Shown one piece after another: positions 18,173 through 27,180 of a stretch of DNA of 64,000 nt. This DNA is from Blastococcus sp. TF02A-30 (GTDB lineage: Bacteria > Actinomycetota > Actinomycetes > Mycobacteriales > Geodermatophilaceae). The notes under the pieces were generated by a model that was not told the DNA's origin, made no database searches, and worked only from the letters and a program-made list of their open reading frames with translations. The DNA lies in the NCBI RefSeq assembly GCF_003319185.1, contig NZ_QOHJ01000004.1, positions 186,001 to 250,000 on the forward strand, given 5' to 3'. Both the position numbers and the translations under genes were made by a program. Position 1 is the stretch's first letter. Each line of letters begins with the position of its first letter.

Positions 18173-20638
18173 CTATCCGACCGGCGCTCGGCTCCGGCGC
18201 GCCGTCGCGCCGGTGGGCGGCAGCGCCCGCCGGGCGGCCAGCTCGACCAGCAGCACCGCGGGCACCACCACGGCCGCCGCCAGCGGGAGCACCGGGATCG
18301 ACCACTCCAGCAGCAGGACGTCGTGGGCCAGCGCCGGCACCGCCAGCACGATGGCCGTGACTCCGGTCAGGGCGAGGACGAGGACCACCTTGACCCCGCT
18401 CAGCGGCCTGGCCAGGACGACCAGCGTCCACAGCGCCACGGCGAGGACCACCAGGGTCGCGGTGGTGCGGGCGGCGTCCACCCCCGCCGTCCGGTCCAGC
18501 CACCGGGTGAGCGCGTAACCGGTGTACGCGGCGGCCCCGGTCACCACCCCCACCGGCAGCGAGAACGTCAGCACCCGGCGCAGGAAGCCGGGGACGTAGC
18601 GCCGCCGGTTGGGCAGCAGGGCGAGGAAGAAGCCGGGGACACCGATGGTGACCGTGGAGATCAGCGTCAGCTGCACCGGCGCCAGCGGGTAGGCGGCCAC
18701 CGTGGCGACGGTGATCAGCGCCATCACCAGCGAGTACACGTTCTTGACCAGGAAGAGGTTGGCCGCCCGCTCGATGTTGGCGATCACCCGCCGGCCCTCG
18801 GCGACGGCGTCGGGCAGGTGGGCGAACCGGCCGTCGAGCAGCACCAGCTGGGCCACGGCGCGGGTCGCCGGGGAGCCGTTGCCCATGGCGACGCCGATGT
18901 CGGCGTCCTTGAGGGCCAGGGCGTCGTTGACGCCGTCACCGGTCATGGCCACCACGTGGCCCCGGCGCTGGAGGGCGCGGACCATCGCCCGCTTCTGGTG
19001 CGGCGTCACCCGCCCGAACGCGCTGGCCCGCTCCACGACGTCGGCGAGGGCGTCGTCGTCCTCGGGGAGCGTCCGCGCGTCGACGGCGTCGCCCGCTCCC
19101 CCGACCCCGGGAACCCCGACCGCGGCCGCGACGGCGCCCACCGTGCGGGGGCTGTCGCCGGAGATCACCTTCAGCGCCACGCCCTGCTCGGTGAAGTAGC
19201 GGAGCACCTCGGCGGCGTCGGGGCGGATCTGCTCGGCCATCAGCACGAGGGCCACCGGCCGCAGGCCGTCGGGGAGCCGCACCTCCTCGCCCTCCCCCGA
19301 GGCCGGCGCGGGCGAGGCCGCCAGCAGGAGCACGCGGCGCCCCTCGGCGGCCAGCCGCTCCGCGCGCTCCCGGGCCGCCTCCGACTCCGCACCCGGGGTG
19401 CCCGCGAGCACCATCTCCGGCGCCCCCAGCACCCAGGTCCGGTCGCCGGGCGGTCGCACGGCCGACCACTTGCGGGCCGACGAGAACGGCACCACCTCGG
19501 TCCCCCGGCCGTCCGGGGGCGGCGGGAACACCGCGGCGAGCGCCGCCGCGGTCGCGTTGGCCGCGTCGGCCGCCACGAGCGCCCCCAGGGCGGTGGCCAC
19601 CGCGTCCGGCCCGGTGCCGTCCAGCGGTTCGAGCCGGTCGAACCGGACGTCGCCGGAGGTGAGCGTCCCCGTCTTGTCGAGGCACACCACGTCCACGCGG
19701 GCCAGCCCCTCCACGGCCGGCAGCTCCTGCACGAGGGTCTGCCGCCGGGCCAGCGCCACGGTGGCCACCATGAACGCGAGGGTGGTGAGCAGGACCAGGC
19801 CCTCGGGGATCATCCCGACCAGCGCGGCCACCGTCCCGGTGACGGCGTCCCGCCAGCCGACGTTGTCCTCGCTGCGGAACTGGCTCCAGAGCACCGCCGG
19901 CGTGACCACGACCAGGACCACGGCGATCCACCGCAGCAGGCGGTTGGTCGAGGCGACCAGCTCGGAGTACGTGGTGGTGAACCGCCGGGCCTCGGTGGCC
20001 AGCCGCGCCGCGTAGGCGTCGTCGCCCACCGCCGTCGTCTGCGCCCGCGCGCTGCCGGCGACCACGATCGACCCCGACCAGAGCGCGTCGCCGGGGTCCT
20101 TGGCCACCGGCTCGGCCTCCCCGGTCAGCAGCGACTCGTCGACCGCCAGCCCCGCGGAGGACCGCACCACGGCATCGGTCGGCACCTGGTCACCGGCGCG
20201 CACCTCCAGCAGGTCGTCCAGGACGACGTCGGCGGGGGCCAGCTCCGACAGCACGCCGTCGCGGACCACGCGGGCCCGCGGCGCGTTCAGCACGGCCAGC
20301 CGGTCGAGGGTCCGCTTGGCGCGCAGCTCCTGGACGATGCCGATCCCGGCGTTGGCCACCACGACCCCGCCGAAGAGGGCGTTCTGCCAGCGGCCGCTGG
20401 CGACGGCGACCACCCACAGCGCGGCCAGCAGCCCGTTGAAGAAGGTGAGCACGTTGGCCCGGACGATCTGGCCCACCGTCCGGCTGGTCCGCACCGTGGT
20501 CGCGTTGACCAGCCCCGCCGCCGTCCGCTCGGCCACCTGCGCCGCCGACAGCCCACCGACCGGCGTCCGCGGTCGCTCGACCGCCGCCTCCAGGTGGGGC
20601 CGGACCGGCTCCACCGCCGTCCCGCCGTCAGCCGGCAC
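18173..20638 (-). CDS. ctpE: HAD-IC P-type ATPase, CtpE-like cation pump
   Basis: The 821-residue P-type ATPase has an actuator domain with the LLTGEAEP variant of TGE, TM4 motif IPEGL, phosphorylation site DKTGT with Asp321, hinge MTGDGVNDAL and a C-terminal membrane bundle. The opening (GLSAAQVAER then TSRTVGQIVRANVLTFFN) matches mycobacterial CtpE, which is associated with calcium uptake. GTG 20638 is chosen because GGAGGG precedes it by 7 bases and the ATPase N-terminus follows. A strong DosR-type box pair lies 90 bp upstream in the divergent gap. Ion specificity is inferred from similarity only. Confidence 0.88.
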   Translation of the reverse strand: MPADGGTAVEPVRPHLEAAVERPRTPVGGLSAAQVAERTAAGLVNATTVRTSRTVGQIVRANVLTFFNGLLAALWVVAVASGRWQNALFGGVVVANAGIGIVQELRAKRTLDRLAVLNAPRARVVRDGVLSELAPADVVLDDLLEVRAGDQVPTDAVVRSSAGLAVDESLLTGEAEPVAKDPGDALWSGSIVVAGSARAQTTAVGDDAYAARLATEARRFTTTYSELVASTNRLLRWIAVVLVVVTPAVLWSQFRSEDNVGWRDAVTGTVAALVGMIPEGLVLLTTLAFMVATVALARRQTLVQELPAVEGLARVDVVCLDKTGTLTSGDVRFDRLEPLDGTGPDAVATALGALVAADAANATAAALAAVFPPPPDGRGTEVVPFSSARKWSAVRPPGDRTWVLGAPEMVLAGTPGAESEAARERAERLAAEGRRVLLLAASPAPASGEGEEVRLPDGLRPVALVLMAEQIRPDAAEVLRYFTEQGVALKVISGDSPRTVGAVAAAVGVPGVGGAGDAVDARTLPEDDDALADVVERASAFGRVTPHQKRAMVRALQRRGHVVAMTGDGVNDALALKDADIGVAMGNGSPATRAVAQLVLLDGRFAHLPDAVAEGRRVIANIERAANLFLVKNVYSLVMALITVATVAAYPLAPVQLTLISTVTIGVPGFFLALLPNRRRYVPGFLRRVLTFSLPVGVVTGAAAYTGYALTRWLDRTAGVDAARTTATLVVLAVALWTLVVLARPLSGVKVVLVLALTGVTAIVLAVPALAHDVLLLEWSIPVLPLAAAVVVPAVLLVELAARRALPPTGATARRSRAPVG

Positions 20639-20727
20639 CTGCCCGCCCTCCGCTCTCCCCACGCCTGCAGCATCCCGGTCCGGGGGCCGACCCGGCCAAC
20701 ACCACCACCGCGCCGTGTCGCCGCGCA

Positions 20728-20763
20728 GGGACCGAAGTCCCCGGGCTTCCGGTCTTCCGTCCG
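20728..20763. promoter_or_regulatory. DosR-type box pair, divergent
   Basis: GGGAC CGAA GTCCC at 20728-20741 has both halves intact. A second, weaker copy CGGTC TTCC GTCCG starts exactly 22 bp later at 20750. The pair lies between the CtpE-like ATPase (minus) and the small protein at 20828 (plus). Confidence 0.65.
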
Positions 20764-20827
20764 CTCCCGGACGGGCCCGGGGAGTCCACGGTGGGGCCAC
20801 CTGCCGGAGTCGAGCAGAGGGAGCAGC

Positions 20828-21196
20828 ATGTCCGCCACCACGACCGAGCAGCGCGCCGCGTGGAACACGCTGACCGAGCGGATCAGCGCCGACCACGCCG
20901 ACCACGACGTCGCCATCGAGCTCATCGACGCCGAGGGCGGTGACAGCTCGATGGTCGAGCGGCTGCCGTTCTCCGGCATCACCTACGACCACCGGGACGA
21001 CGTCGTGGTGGTCTCCGTCGGAGGCCGGGACCGGCGCTACCCCGTCGTCCTGCGCCACGTGATCGAACACCCCACGAAGCTCGAGTTCGACGCCATCGCG
21101 CAGGGAGCGGCGCTACGGATCACGGACGCGGCCGGCACCACGACGCTGATCAGCATCCTGCGCCGCCCCGACGGCCACCGCGGGCCAGGCGCCTAG
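20828..21196 (+). CDS. Small acidic protein of unknown function (DUF5335-like)
   Basis: The 122-residue soluble protein has no signal or membrane segment. It carries beta-rich stretches (GITYDHRDDVVVVSVGG, YPVVLRHVIEHPTKLEF) and ends in a strand TTLISILRRP. The organisation resembles the small DUF5335 proteins found near stress genes in actinobacteria, but I am not certain of the family. A GAGGGAG ribosome site precedes the ATG. The box pair at 20728-20763 ends 65 bp before the start, so the gene probably belongs to the DosR-type regulon. Confidence 0.7.
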   Translation: MSATTTEQRAAWNTLTERISADHADHDVAIELIDAEGGDSSMVERLPFSGITYDHRDDVVVVSVGGRDRRYPVVLRHVIEHPTKLEFDAIAQGAALRITDAAGTTTLISILRRPDGHRGPGA

Positions 21197-21214
21197 GCGG
21201 CCGGTCCGCGCGTA

Positions 21215-21228
21215 GGGACGGAGGTCCC
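21215..21228. promoter_or_regulatory. DosR-type box before the GerW-like gene
   Basis: GGGAC GGAG GTCCC, both halves intact, 107 bp upstream of the GTG at 21335. A degenerate copy (GAGCC GTGC GCCCC) starts 22 bp downstream at 21237. Confidence 0.55.
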
Positions 21229-21334
21229 ACGGGCCGGAGCCGTGCGCCCCGCGCGACGCCCCGCCGCGAGCGGCAGCGTGGGCCCCATCCACCGCCCGCC
21301 ACCCGCGGGCGTCCCCCCGAGGAGGTCGGTCCCC

Positions 21335-21667
21335 GTGCAGGTGCAGGACGTGCTGGGCAGCGCGCGCGACGCGATCACCGTCCGCCGGGTGTTCGGTGAG
21401 CCCTACGAGAAGGACGGCGTCACGGTCATCCCGGCGGCCCGGGTGGGTGGCGGCGGTGGCGCCGGCTCCGGCTTCGACGAGGCCGGCCACGAGAACTCAG
21501 GCGGCGGGTTCGGCGCGGGCGGGCGCCCGGCCGGCGTCTACGTCGTCAAGGACGGCACGGTGAGCTGGCAGCCGGCGGTCGACCCGAACCGCGTGGTCGC
21601 CGTCGTCGGCGCCGTCCTGGTCACCTGGCTGCTGACCCGGCCGCGCGGAGCTCGACGCCGCCGGTGA
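21335..21667 (+). CDS. GerW (YtfJ) family protein
   Basis: The 110-residue protein carries the family core VQDVLGSARDAITVRRVFGEP, then GVTVIPAARV, a glycine-rich segment (GGGGGAGSG, GGGFGAGGRPAG) and VYVVKDGTVSWQPAVD. A C-terminal hydrophobic helix (VVAVVGAVLVTWLL) with an arginine tail would anchor it in the membrane. In Bacillus GerW is a spore protein needed for germination. Actinobacterial homologues are widespread and uncharacterised, so a sporulation role must not be assumed. GTG 21335 is chosen because GGAGG lies upstream and the family N-terminus starts there. It ends 6 bp before a convergent gene. Confidence 0.8.
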   Translation: MQVQDVLGSARDAITVRRVFGEPYEKDGVTVIPAARVGGGGGAGSGFDEAGHENSGGGFGAGGRPAGVYVVKDGTVSWQPAVDPNRVVAVVGAVLVTWLLTRPRGARRRR

Positions 21668-21673
21668 CGCCGG

Positions 21674-23344
21674 CTACAGCAGGCCGCCGGCCCGCAGGTT
21701 GAGCGCGGCGACGACGACGGCGAGCACGACGCCACCGACGGTCGCGAGCGCGAGCAGCACCCGGCGCAGGCTCCACCGCTGGACGCGGATCCGCGGGTGC
21801 GGGGGCAGCAGCGCCTGGAACTCGGCGAGCAGGTCGCGGCCCGAGGCCTCGACGCGCCGGCGGAGCTGGCGGGGCAGGGTCAGGGAGCCGGTCGCGGCGA
21901 TGGCCTCCGCCAGCTCGGTCCGGTCGAAGCAGCACTGCGCCCGGGCGGCGACCCGCTCCGGGCCGACGGCGAGGGCCAGGGTGAGCATCATGTTCGCCAG
22001 GTCGACCGCCTGCCGCCACCGCGAGGGGCGCAGCTCACCGAAGGAGACGTCGACCAGGTAGACCCTCGACCCCTGGGCCAGCACGTTCGACGGCTTGATG
22101 TCGCGGTGCGCCGCCCCCGCCGCCCACAACCGCCGCACCTGGGCCAGGGCGTCGTCCACCACGGCGTCGTCGACGTCGGCGTCGAGGATCTCCCGCGCCC
22201 CCGGCACCATCTCGGTGACCAGCAGGTACTCGGCGCCGGGGACGACCTCGACCACGCCGACCGGCTCGGGGACCCGGACGCCGGCGTCGCGCAGCAGCCG
22301 CAGCATGTAGTCCTCGTGCTCGACGAGCCGGCGGACCGAGCCGAACGGCGCCTCGTCCTCCAGCCGGCCGTACCGCAGCACGCGGAACAGCTTGTACCAG
22401 CGGTCGGAGCGCAGGTGGGTGACGGAGTACAGCTTGCCGAAGAGCACCCCCTCCCGGGGGCCGCTCACCAGCAGGCGGCACGGCGTCGAGCCCGCCGAGC
22501 CGTCCAGGCGGTAGGGCTCGAGGCCGCCCAGCTGCAGCCCCAGTTGCTCCCGCACCGCCGTGAAGATCCGCTGCTTGCGCTCGTCGTCGAGGCGCAGGTG
22601 CGCCTTGACCACCCGCCGGTAGGTCACCGGGAACGCCCGCTCGGGCGCCAGCAGGTGCACGGTCACGGCGGCCACAGCGGCGCCGAGCAGCGCGCTGAGC
22701 AGCTCGGTCGTGACGACGTCGTGGCCCATGGCGACGCGCTCGGCCGCGACGCCCAGGAGCAGCGCCCAGACCGCCGCCCAGCCGGCCACCCGGACCCGCC
22801 CCGCCGGCGTGAGCACCAGCAAGGTGGCGGTGGCGACGGTCGCCAGGACGACCGTCGGCCAGGCCGGCAGCTCCACGGCGGCCGGCGATCCGGTGACCCC
22901 GGAGCGGAGGTCGCGAGCCAGGCTGGTGTGCCCGAGCGCCAGCTGGGCGACCGCGGCCACGACCGAGACGGTGCCGAGGTAGACGGCGAGGTGCCGCCAC
23001 CGCGCGGACCACACGAGCACCGCCACGGCCGGGATCCACAGCACCCGGTACCCGAGGACCACGCCGTAGCGGTCCAGCGCCTCCGCCCACGCCGGGGTGC
23101 CGTCGCCGGCGAGCGCGTCGCCGACGCGGCGGTCGAAGCCGGCGAGGGGACGGGCCGGCAGCCAGCGCACCAGCAGGCCGGCGACGGACAGCGCGCCGGC
23201 CGCCGCCCACACCCAGACCGCCCGCGCCGGTCGCGGCCGCCGCGCGCGCTCCCACCCGTAGGGCCGACGCCAGCGGTCACCCTCCGGCCAGCGCGGCCGT
23301 CCGACGGCCGTGCCAGGGGTGAGGGTCACGCGCTGCGCTCCCAC
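21674..23344 (-). CDS. Multi-span membrane protein fused to a protein-kinase-like domain
   Basis: In this 556-residue protein, residues about 40-240 hold several membrane spans arranged like a PAP2 phosphatase, but the catalytic PAP2 motifs are not recognisable. The cytosolic part is kinase-like: a beta-rich start (PCRLLVSGPREGVLFGKLY), catalytic loop HRDIKPSN with His413 and Asp415, and LVDVSFGEL where DFG is expected, so the metal-binding motif reads DVS. A last hydrophobic helix closes the protein. It may be a lipid or small-molecule kinase, or a pseudokinase. GTG 23344 follows GGGGAGG. The strong box pair at 23420-23454 is 76 bp upstream. The divergent partner gene has the same module types. 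Confidence 0.75.
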   Translation of the reverse strand: MGAQRVTLTPGTAVGRPRWPEGDRWRRPYGWERARRPRPARAVWVWAAAGALSVAGLLVRWLPARPLAGFDRRVGDALAGDGTPAWAEALDRYGVVLGYRVLWIPAVAVLVWSARWRHLAVYLGTVSVVAAVAQLALGHTSLARDLRSGVTGSPAAVELPAWPTVVLATVATATLLVLTPAGRVRVAGWAAVWALLLGVAAERVAMGHDVVTTELLSALLGAAVAAVTVHLLAPERAFPVTYRRVVKAHLRLDDERKQRIFTAVREQLGLQLGGLEPYRLDGSAGSTPCRLLVSGPREGVLFGKLYSVTHLRSDRWYKLFRVLRYGRLEDEAPFGSVRRLVEHEDYMLRLLRDAGVRVPEPVGVVEVVPGAEYLLVTEMVPGAREILDADVDDAVVDDALAQVRRLWAAGAAHRDIKPSNVLAQGSRVYLVDVSFGELRPSRWRQAVDLANMMLTLALAVGPERVAARAQCCFDRTELAEAIAATGSLTLPRQLRRRVEASGRDLLAEFQALLPPHPRIRVQRWSLRRVLLALATVGGVVLAVVVAALNLRAGGLL

Positions 23345-23419
23345 GCCACCCTCCCCGTCCGCTCGAGCGCGCCGGTGGCCGAGCGAAACCATGATCGCCG
23401 CCGGCGGCCCGGTCGGCAC

Positions 23420-23454
23420 GGGACCAGCGTCCCGGCCGCCCGGCCGAAGGTCCC
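23420..23454. promoter_or_regulatory. Strong DosR-type box pair, divergent
   Basis: GGGAC CAGC GTCCC at 23420-23433 and CGGCC GAAG GTCCC at 23441-23454, starts 21 bp apart. The pair lies between the kinase-like membrane protein (minus) and the PAP2-kinase-flippase fusion (plus). Confidence 0.7.
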
Positions 23455-23607
23455 AGCCACCGCTGCCGGCCACCCGGGCCGTCGTCGGCGCGGTGTACGG
23501 GCCGGCACGCGCGGGAACGTGCCGGTCGTGCTCACCCACCCGCGCACGCCGCCGGCGCTCCAGCCGGAGCCCGCATCCGGCCCGGCCGGGACCGCTGCGG
23601 TGCGGCC

Positions 23608-26106
23608 GTGAGCGGGACCGCCGGCACCCGCCCTCCGGGCCGGAAGACCCTGCCCTCCGGAAGAGCGGCGCGGTCCACTCGGCCGGTGACGACGCAGGTA
23701 CAAGGCCCTCCCGTGACCGGACCTGCCACGGCCGCCCACGCCCGGCACCCGGTGCAGCGGCACCCGGTCGACCTCGTGCGCGTCCTGCTCGGGGCGGCGG
23801 TGCTCGGCCTCGGCTTCCTCGTCGCCCAGCGCGGGGAGCTGCCCGTCTTCGAGCGGGACGTGTTCCAGCTGGTGAACGACCTCCCGCCCGCCGTCTTTCC
23901 GGTGATCTGGGCCGTCATGCAGCTGGGCAACGTGCTCGCCGTGCCGGTGGTCGCGGCCGTCGCGCTGCTCGCACGGCGGGTCCGGCTCGCCCGGGACCTG
24001 CTGATCTCGGGCGGGCTCGCCTACGTCACCGCCGACCTGGTGAAGGGTGTGGTCCGGCGGGAGCGCCCGGGCGGGTTCGCCGTGGAGGTCAACTTCCCCG
24101 AGGGCCCCGTCGGAGGGCTGGGGTTCATCTCCGGCCACGCCGCCGTCGCCGCGGCGCTGGCCACCGCCGCCGCGCCCTACCTGCCCCGCCGCGGCCGCCG
24201 CGCCGTGTGGGTGCTGGCCGGCATCGTCGCGCTGGCCCGCATCTACGTGGGCGCGCACCTCCCGCTGGACGTCGTGGGCGGGGCCGCGGTCGGGTGGGCG
24301 ATCGGCTCGCTGGTGCACTTCGTGTTCGGCGTCCCCCGCCGCGACGTGTCGGTCGACCGCGTGCGAGCTCTCCTGGACCGGCTCGGCGTCACCGCCGTGG
24401 ACCTGCGGGCCGCGCCGGTGACCGCGCGCAGCTCGCACCCCTTCGAGGCGGTCGACGACGCCGGGCGCCGGCTGTACGTGAAGTACCTGGAACCGGACCG
24501 GTTCGAGCGGGACTGGCTCTACCGGCTGTACCGGTTGCTCGCCGTGCGCGACATCAAGGACGCCGACGCCGTCGCGCCGCTCGGCCAGCAGGCCGAGCAC
24601 GAGGCCGTCGCCGCGCTCACCGCCCGCGAGCGGGGTGTGCGCACGCCGGCGGTGCTGCTGGCCCGGGGCGACGGCCGCGAGGCGGTCGTCGTGCAGCGGT
24701 TCGTCGACGCCCGCGCGCTCGACGAGCTCGATCCCCGGGAGCTGACCCCCGAGCTGCTCTCCGCGGTGTGGGAGCAGGTGGGTCTGCTGCACCGGGCACG
24801 GGTCGCCCACCACGACCTGGTCGCCGGCAGCGTGCTGGTGGACGCCGCCGGCGACCCCTGGCTGGTCGACTTCGGCAACGCGCTCACCGGTGCCGGCGAC
24901 GATGCGCTGGCCGGCGACGTCGCCGAGCTCATGGCCTCCCTCGTGCTGCTGCTCGAGCCGGACGCCGTGGTGCGCAGCGCCGTCGACCGCCTGGGCGCGG
25001 AGGCGGTCGAGGCGGCCCTGCCCGGCCTCGCGCCGCTGAGCCTGGCCGCGGTCACCCGTGCCGCCCTGCGGGAGCGCCCGCACCGGCTGCACCTGCTGCG
25101 CCGGGAGCTGCGCCGGCAGCTCGGCCTGCCCGACCCGGACCGCCCGGAGTTCCCCCCGCCGGGGCTCCCCGCGCGCCTGGCGGTCGCCGCCGGCTCCCTG
25201 CTGGCGCTCGTCGGCGTCCCGCTGCTCGCCGGCGCCGGTCCGCTCGCCGAGTCGATCGAGCACGGCGGGTGGCGGTGGCTGGGCGGGGCGCTGGCCCTGG
25301 CGGTCCTGGCCCGTGTCGGGGTGGCCGCGGCGGCGCTTCTCACCGTGCCGCGGCGGATCTCGCTGGGCCGCACGGCCGGCGCGGTGATGGTGGCGGACGC
25401 GGCGACCCTGCTGCACGGCCGGATCGGGTGGCGGCGGGCGGCCGCCCGTTTCCTCGAGCGCGCCGGCGTCCTCCCCGGGCCCGCTGAGCAGGCGCTGGGC
25501 CGGTTCGGTGCCGGGGCCGTGCTGGCCGCCGTCGTGGTGGCCCTGGCCACCCTGGTCCTGGCGGCGGTCGAGGGCCGGCTGACGCAGTGGCAGGGCCCCG
25601 AAGGGCTGGTGCGCTCGGTGCTGGTCGGGCTCGCCGCCTGGGTCCTGGTGCTGCTCGGCCAGTGGCTCGCGCGGCGCGGCGGCACCGGTCCGGTCCCACC
25701 CGGGCAGCGCGAGGACGTGCTGCTCGCCCTCCGGGAGCTGCTCTCCGTCCGCCGCCCGGACGCCGGCACGGTCTGGCGGCGGGGTGCCCAGCTCTGCTGG
25801 ATGGTCACCGGCGTCTTCCTCGAAGCGGCGGTGCTCGCCGCGGCGCTGCACAGCGTCGGCGGCGAGGTGCCGCTGCTGGCGACCGCGTCGGTGTACGGGG
25901 TGCTCCACCTGCTCTGGTCGGTGCTCCCGGTGACGGGCGCGCCCGGCGCTGCCGACGTCGGCCTCCTCCTGGCGCTCACCGGGCTCGGTGCTCCGCTGGC
26001 CGCCGCCTGCGCCGCCGTCCTCGTCTTCCGCTCCCTCACCTTCTGGATCCCGGCGGCGACCGGGGCGCTCCTGACCTCGCGGTACGAGCGGCACTTCGGC
26101 CGGTGA
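23608..26106 (+). CDS. Three-module membrane protein: PAP2 phosphatase, kinase-like domain, LPG-synthase-type flippase domain
   Basis: This protein has up to 832 residues. Module 1 is a PAP2 phosphatase with KGVVRRERPGG, FISGHAA and RIYVGAHLPLDVVGG, all catalytic residues present. Module 2 (about residues 255-510) is kinase-like, with HHDLVAGSVL in place of HRDxKxxN and an intact DFG (LVDFGNA). Module 3 (about 515-832) is a multi-span domain of the lysylphosphatidylglycerol-synthase transmembrane/UPF0104 type. I infer that it removes a phosphate from a lipid carrier and moves or modifies the lipid. The start is uncertain: GTG 23608 is the longest option, and 23686 and 23713 are alternatives with equally weak ribosome sites. 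The stop overlaps the next start (GTGA). Confidence 0.82.
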   Translation: MSGTAGTRPPGRKTLPSGRAARSTRPVTTQVQGPPVTGPATAAHARHPVQRHPVDLVRVLLGAAVLGLGFLVAQRGELPVFERDVFQLVNDLPPAVFPVIWAVMQLGNVLAVPVVAAVALLARRVRLARDLLISGGLAYVTADLVKGVVRRERPGGFAVEVNFPEGPVGGLGFISGHAAVAAALATAAAPYLPRRGRRAVWVLAGIVALARIYVGAHLPLDVVGGAAVGWAIGSLVHFVFGVPRRDVSVDRVRALLDRLGVTAVDLRAAPVTARSSHPFEAVDDAGRRLYVKYLEPDRFERDWLYRLYRLLAVRDIKDADAVAPLGQQAEHEAVAALTARERGVRTPAVLLARGDGREAVVVQRFVDARALDELDPRELTPELLSAVWEQVGLLHRARVAHHDLVAGSVLVDAAGDPWLVDFGNALTGAGDDALAGDVAELMASLVLLLEPDAVVRSAVDRLGAEAVEAALPGLAPLSLAAVTRAALRERPHRLHLLRRELRRQLGLPDPDRPEFPPPGLPARLAVAAGSLLALVGVPLLAGAGPLAESIEHGGWRWLGGALALAVLARVGVAAAALLTVPRRISLGRTAGAVMVADAATLLHGRIGWRRAAARFLERAGVLPGPAEQALGRFGAGAVLAAVVVALATLVLAAVEGRLTQWQGPEGLVRSVLVGLAAWVLVLLGQWLARRGGTGPVPPGQREDVLLALRELLSVRRPDAGTVWRRGAQLCWMVTGVFLEAAVLAAALHSVGGEVPLLATASVYGVLHLLWSVLPVTGAPGAADVGLLLALTGLGAPLAAACAAVLVFRSLTFWIPAATGALLTSRYERHFGR

Positions 26107-27179
26107 CCGCGCTGGCGAGCGGGCCGCGGGCGCGGGCGCGGGTGCGCCGCGTCGTCGGCCACCCCGTCGTTCGGATCGGTCTCACCGTCGGCGTGGTGCT
26201 GCTCGTCTTCGCCGGCGTGCTGCCCCGGATCGCCGACTACGGGGAGGCGTGGGAGCTGGTCCGGTCGCTCACCGCGGTGGAGACCGGCGTCCTCGGAGTG
26301 GTGGGCGTGCTCAACCTGCTCTCCTACGCGCCGCTGTGGACCGCCGCGCTGCCCGGGCTGCCCCTCGTCCGGGCGGTCCTCACCGACCAGGCCTCCACCG
26401 CGGTGGCCAACACGGTGCCGGTCGGCTTCGCCTTCGGCGTGGGCACCTCGGCGGCGATGTTCCACTCGTTCGGCTGCTCGCCGGCGGCGATCAGCCGCGC
26501 CGTCGTGCTCACCGGGGTCTGGAACAACCTGGTGAAGCTGGGCACGCCGGCCCTCGCCCTGCCCGCGCTCGCCGTCGTCGGCGAGGTCACGGGCGGGCTG
26601 GCCGTCGCCGCCGTGCTGGGCGGGCTGGTCCTCGTGCTCGTCGTCGGCGCGCTCCTCCTGGCGCTGACCTCCGCCGGGTTCGCCCGCGCGGCCGCCCGGG
26701 CGGTGCAGCGGGCGGCCGCCCCGCTGCTCACCGCGCTGGGGCGGCCGGCACCGACGGGCTGGGCGTCGCGCGCGGACCGGTTCCGCCGTGACTCCCTCGG
26801 GCTGGTGCGGGACCGGTGGCCGCGGCTGACCGCCGCCGCCCTCGCCAGCCACGCCGCGCTGTTCCTGCTGCTGCTGACCTGCCTGCGGGCGGTGGCGGAG
26901 AACGGGGACGCCGACGTGCACTGGATCGCCGTCCTCGCCGTCTTCGCGGTGACCCGGCTGGTCACCCTCGTGCCCATCACGCCGGGTGCGCTCGGCGTGG
27001 CGGAGCTGAGCTACGTCGCCGGGCTGACCGCGATCGGGGTGGCACCGGCGACCGCCGCGGGCGCCGTCCTCGTCTTCCGGGCGCTCACCTGGTTCCTCAC
27101 CATCCCGCTCGGCGTGCTGTCCTGGATGGTCTGGCGGCGGTGGCTGGCCCGGCACGGCCCCGTCCCCGTGGGCGGCTGA
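26103..27179 (+). CDS. Flippase-like LPG-synthase transmembrane domain protein (UPF0104 type)
   Basis: The 358-residue protein has about eight membrane spans. Family features include a central NTVPVGFAFGVGTSAAMF segment, GVWNNLVKL, and the late ITPGALGVAELSY motif found in lysylphosphatidylglycerol synthetase transmembrane domains and related AglD-type proteins. It contains no soluble aminoacyltransferase domain, so it is the membrane half only. The GTG start overlaps the previous stop by four bases and its fold repeats module 3 of that gene. It is followed after 1 bp by a PAP2 gene. The likely job is lipid transfer or flipping in the envelope. Confidence 0.85.
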   Translation: MTALASGPRARARVRRVVGHPVVRIGLTVGVVLLVFAGVLPRIADYGEAWELVRSLTAVETGVLGVVGVLNLLSYAPLWTAALPGLPLVRAVLTDQASTAVANTVPVGFAFGVGTSAAMFHSFGCSPAAISRAVVLTGVWNNLVKLGTPALALPALAVVGEVTGGLAVAAVLGGLVLVLVVGALLLALTSAGFARAAARAVQRAAAPLLTALGRPAPTGWASRADRFRRDSLGLVRDRWPRLTAAALASHAALFLLLLTCLRAVAENGDADVHWIAVLAVFAVTRLVTLVPITPGALGVAELSYVAGLTAIGVAPATAAGAVLVFRALTWFLTIPLGVLSWMVWRRWLARHGPVPVGG

Positions 27180-27180
27180 C

